Of a DNA stretch of 64,000 bases, positions 63,933 to 64,000 are shown piece after piece. The stretch's first letter is position 1. Each line of letters begins with the position of its first letter. The stretch spans positions 558,001-622,000 of the forward strand of contig JAYKKR010000024.1 in assembly GCA_036971615.1 (NCBI GenBank), read 5' to 3'. Both the position numbers and the translations under genes were made by a program. The DNA comes from Amyloporia xantha. Lineage: Eukaryota; Basidiomycota; Agaricomycetes; Polyporales; Adustoporiaceae. Under the pieces are notes generated by a model. The model saw nothing but the letters and a program-made list of their open reading frames with translations. It searched no databases and had not been told where the DNA came from.

Positions 63933-64000
63933 CTCCCACTCAACTAGATAGTCGCTAACTATTCTAGTCCAAGACTATGTACAAATTTCTCATGAATAGA
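63933..64000 (-). mobile_element. 3' end of a copia element, running off the window
   Basis: AGTGGGAG purine tract next to the LTR plus 60 bp of AT-rich sequence. Continues beyond the window. Confidence 0.45.

Noticed and set aside
1..64000. CRISPR arrays, bacterial operons, ribosomal RNA genes
   Set aside because: No regularly spaced repeats, no rRNA signature and clear spliceosomal introns throughout; the window is fungal nuclear DNA.

Overview
The window looks like repeat-rich DNA of an agaricomycete (mushroom-forming basidiomycete) fungus. The evidence is short GT-AG introns of about 50-75 nt, KDZ and Plavaka transposase genes with their fungal accessory domains, chromodomain Ty3/gypsy elements, a tandem DUF6535 membrane-protein family and a small fungal GTPase. 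There is no sign of operons, ribosome binding sites or CRISPR. At least half of the sequence is transposable element, much of it nested.

Layout. 0-10 kb: three DUF6535 copies (two on the minus strand, one on the plus strand), all damaged or partial, followed by a P-loop GTPase that may be fused to the plus-strand copy. 10.5-21 kb: two broken copies of a phosphoketolase gene. The second is split by a young, complete Ty3/gypsy element (called E1, 12229-19950) with seemingly identical 351-bp LTRs and a perfect GATAC target duplication. 21.07-33.46 kb: a second gypsy family (E2) with 1.47-kb LTRs. Its pol is frameshifted, but two multi-exon genes run antisense between pol and the 3' LTR, and a third antisense gene lies inside each LTR. 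33.46-35.32 kb: a Plavaka transposase gene broken by a 782-bp inverted-repeat element carrying two divergent tRNA-like heads. 35.55-37.33 kb: a second E2 copy, cut by a third gypsy family. 37.33-49.03 kb: that third family (E3), with 1059-bp LTRs, frameshifted gag-pol and an intact five-exon antisense gene. 49.03-52.43 kb: a KDZ transposase gene truncated by the E3 3' LTR. 53.8-61.2 kb: four intron-containing host-like or repeat-associated genes. 62.5-64 kb: a damaged copia gag and an LTR.

The most interesting theme is cargo carried by the gypsy elements. E3 encodes, antisense to gag-pol, a predicted zinc-cluster protein with a basic coiled-coil tail. The whole element, LTRs included, is saturated with the hexamer CGGTCT/AGACCG, at about one per 100 bp against one per 2 kb expected. 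I suggest, as inference only, a self-recognition or anti-silencing system in which the element-encoded protein reads a motif that its own element has accumulated, comparable in logic to VANC proteins of Arabidopsis VANDAL elements. E2 carries an analogous antisense zinc-cluster gene. E1 instead carries three sense-strand accessory ORFs after pol: two tiny membrane proteins and a double zinc-knuckle protein. All gene models were read by hand from the sequence. Family names come from recognised motifs, not from database searches.
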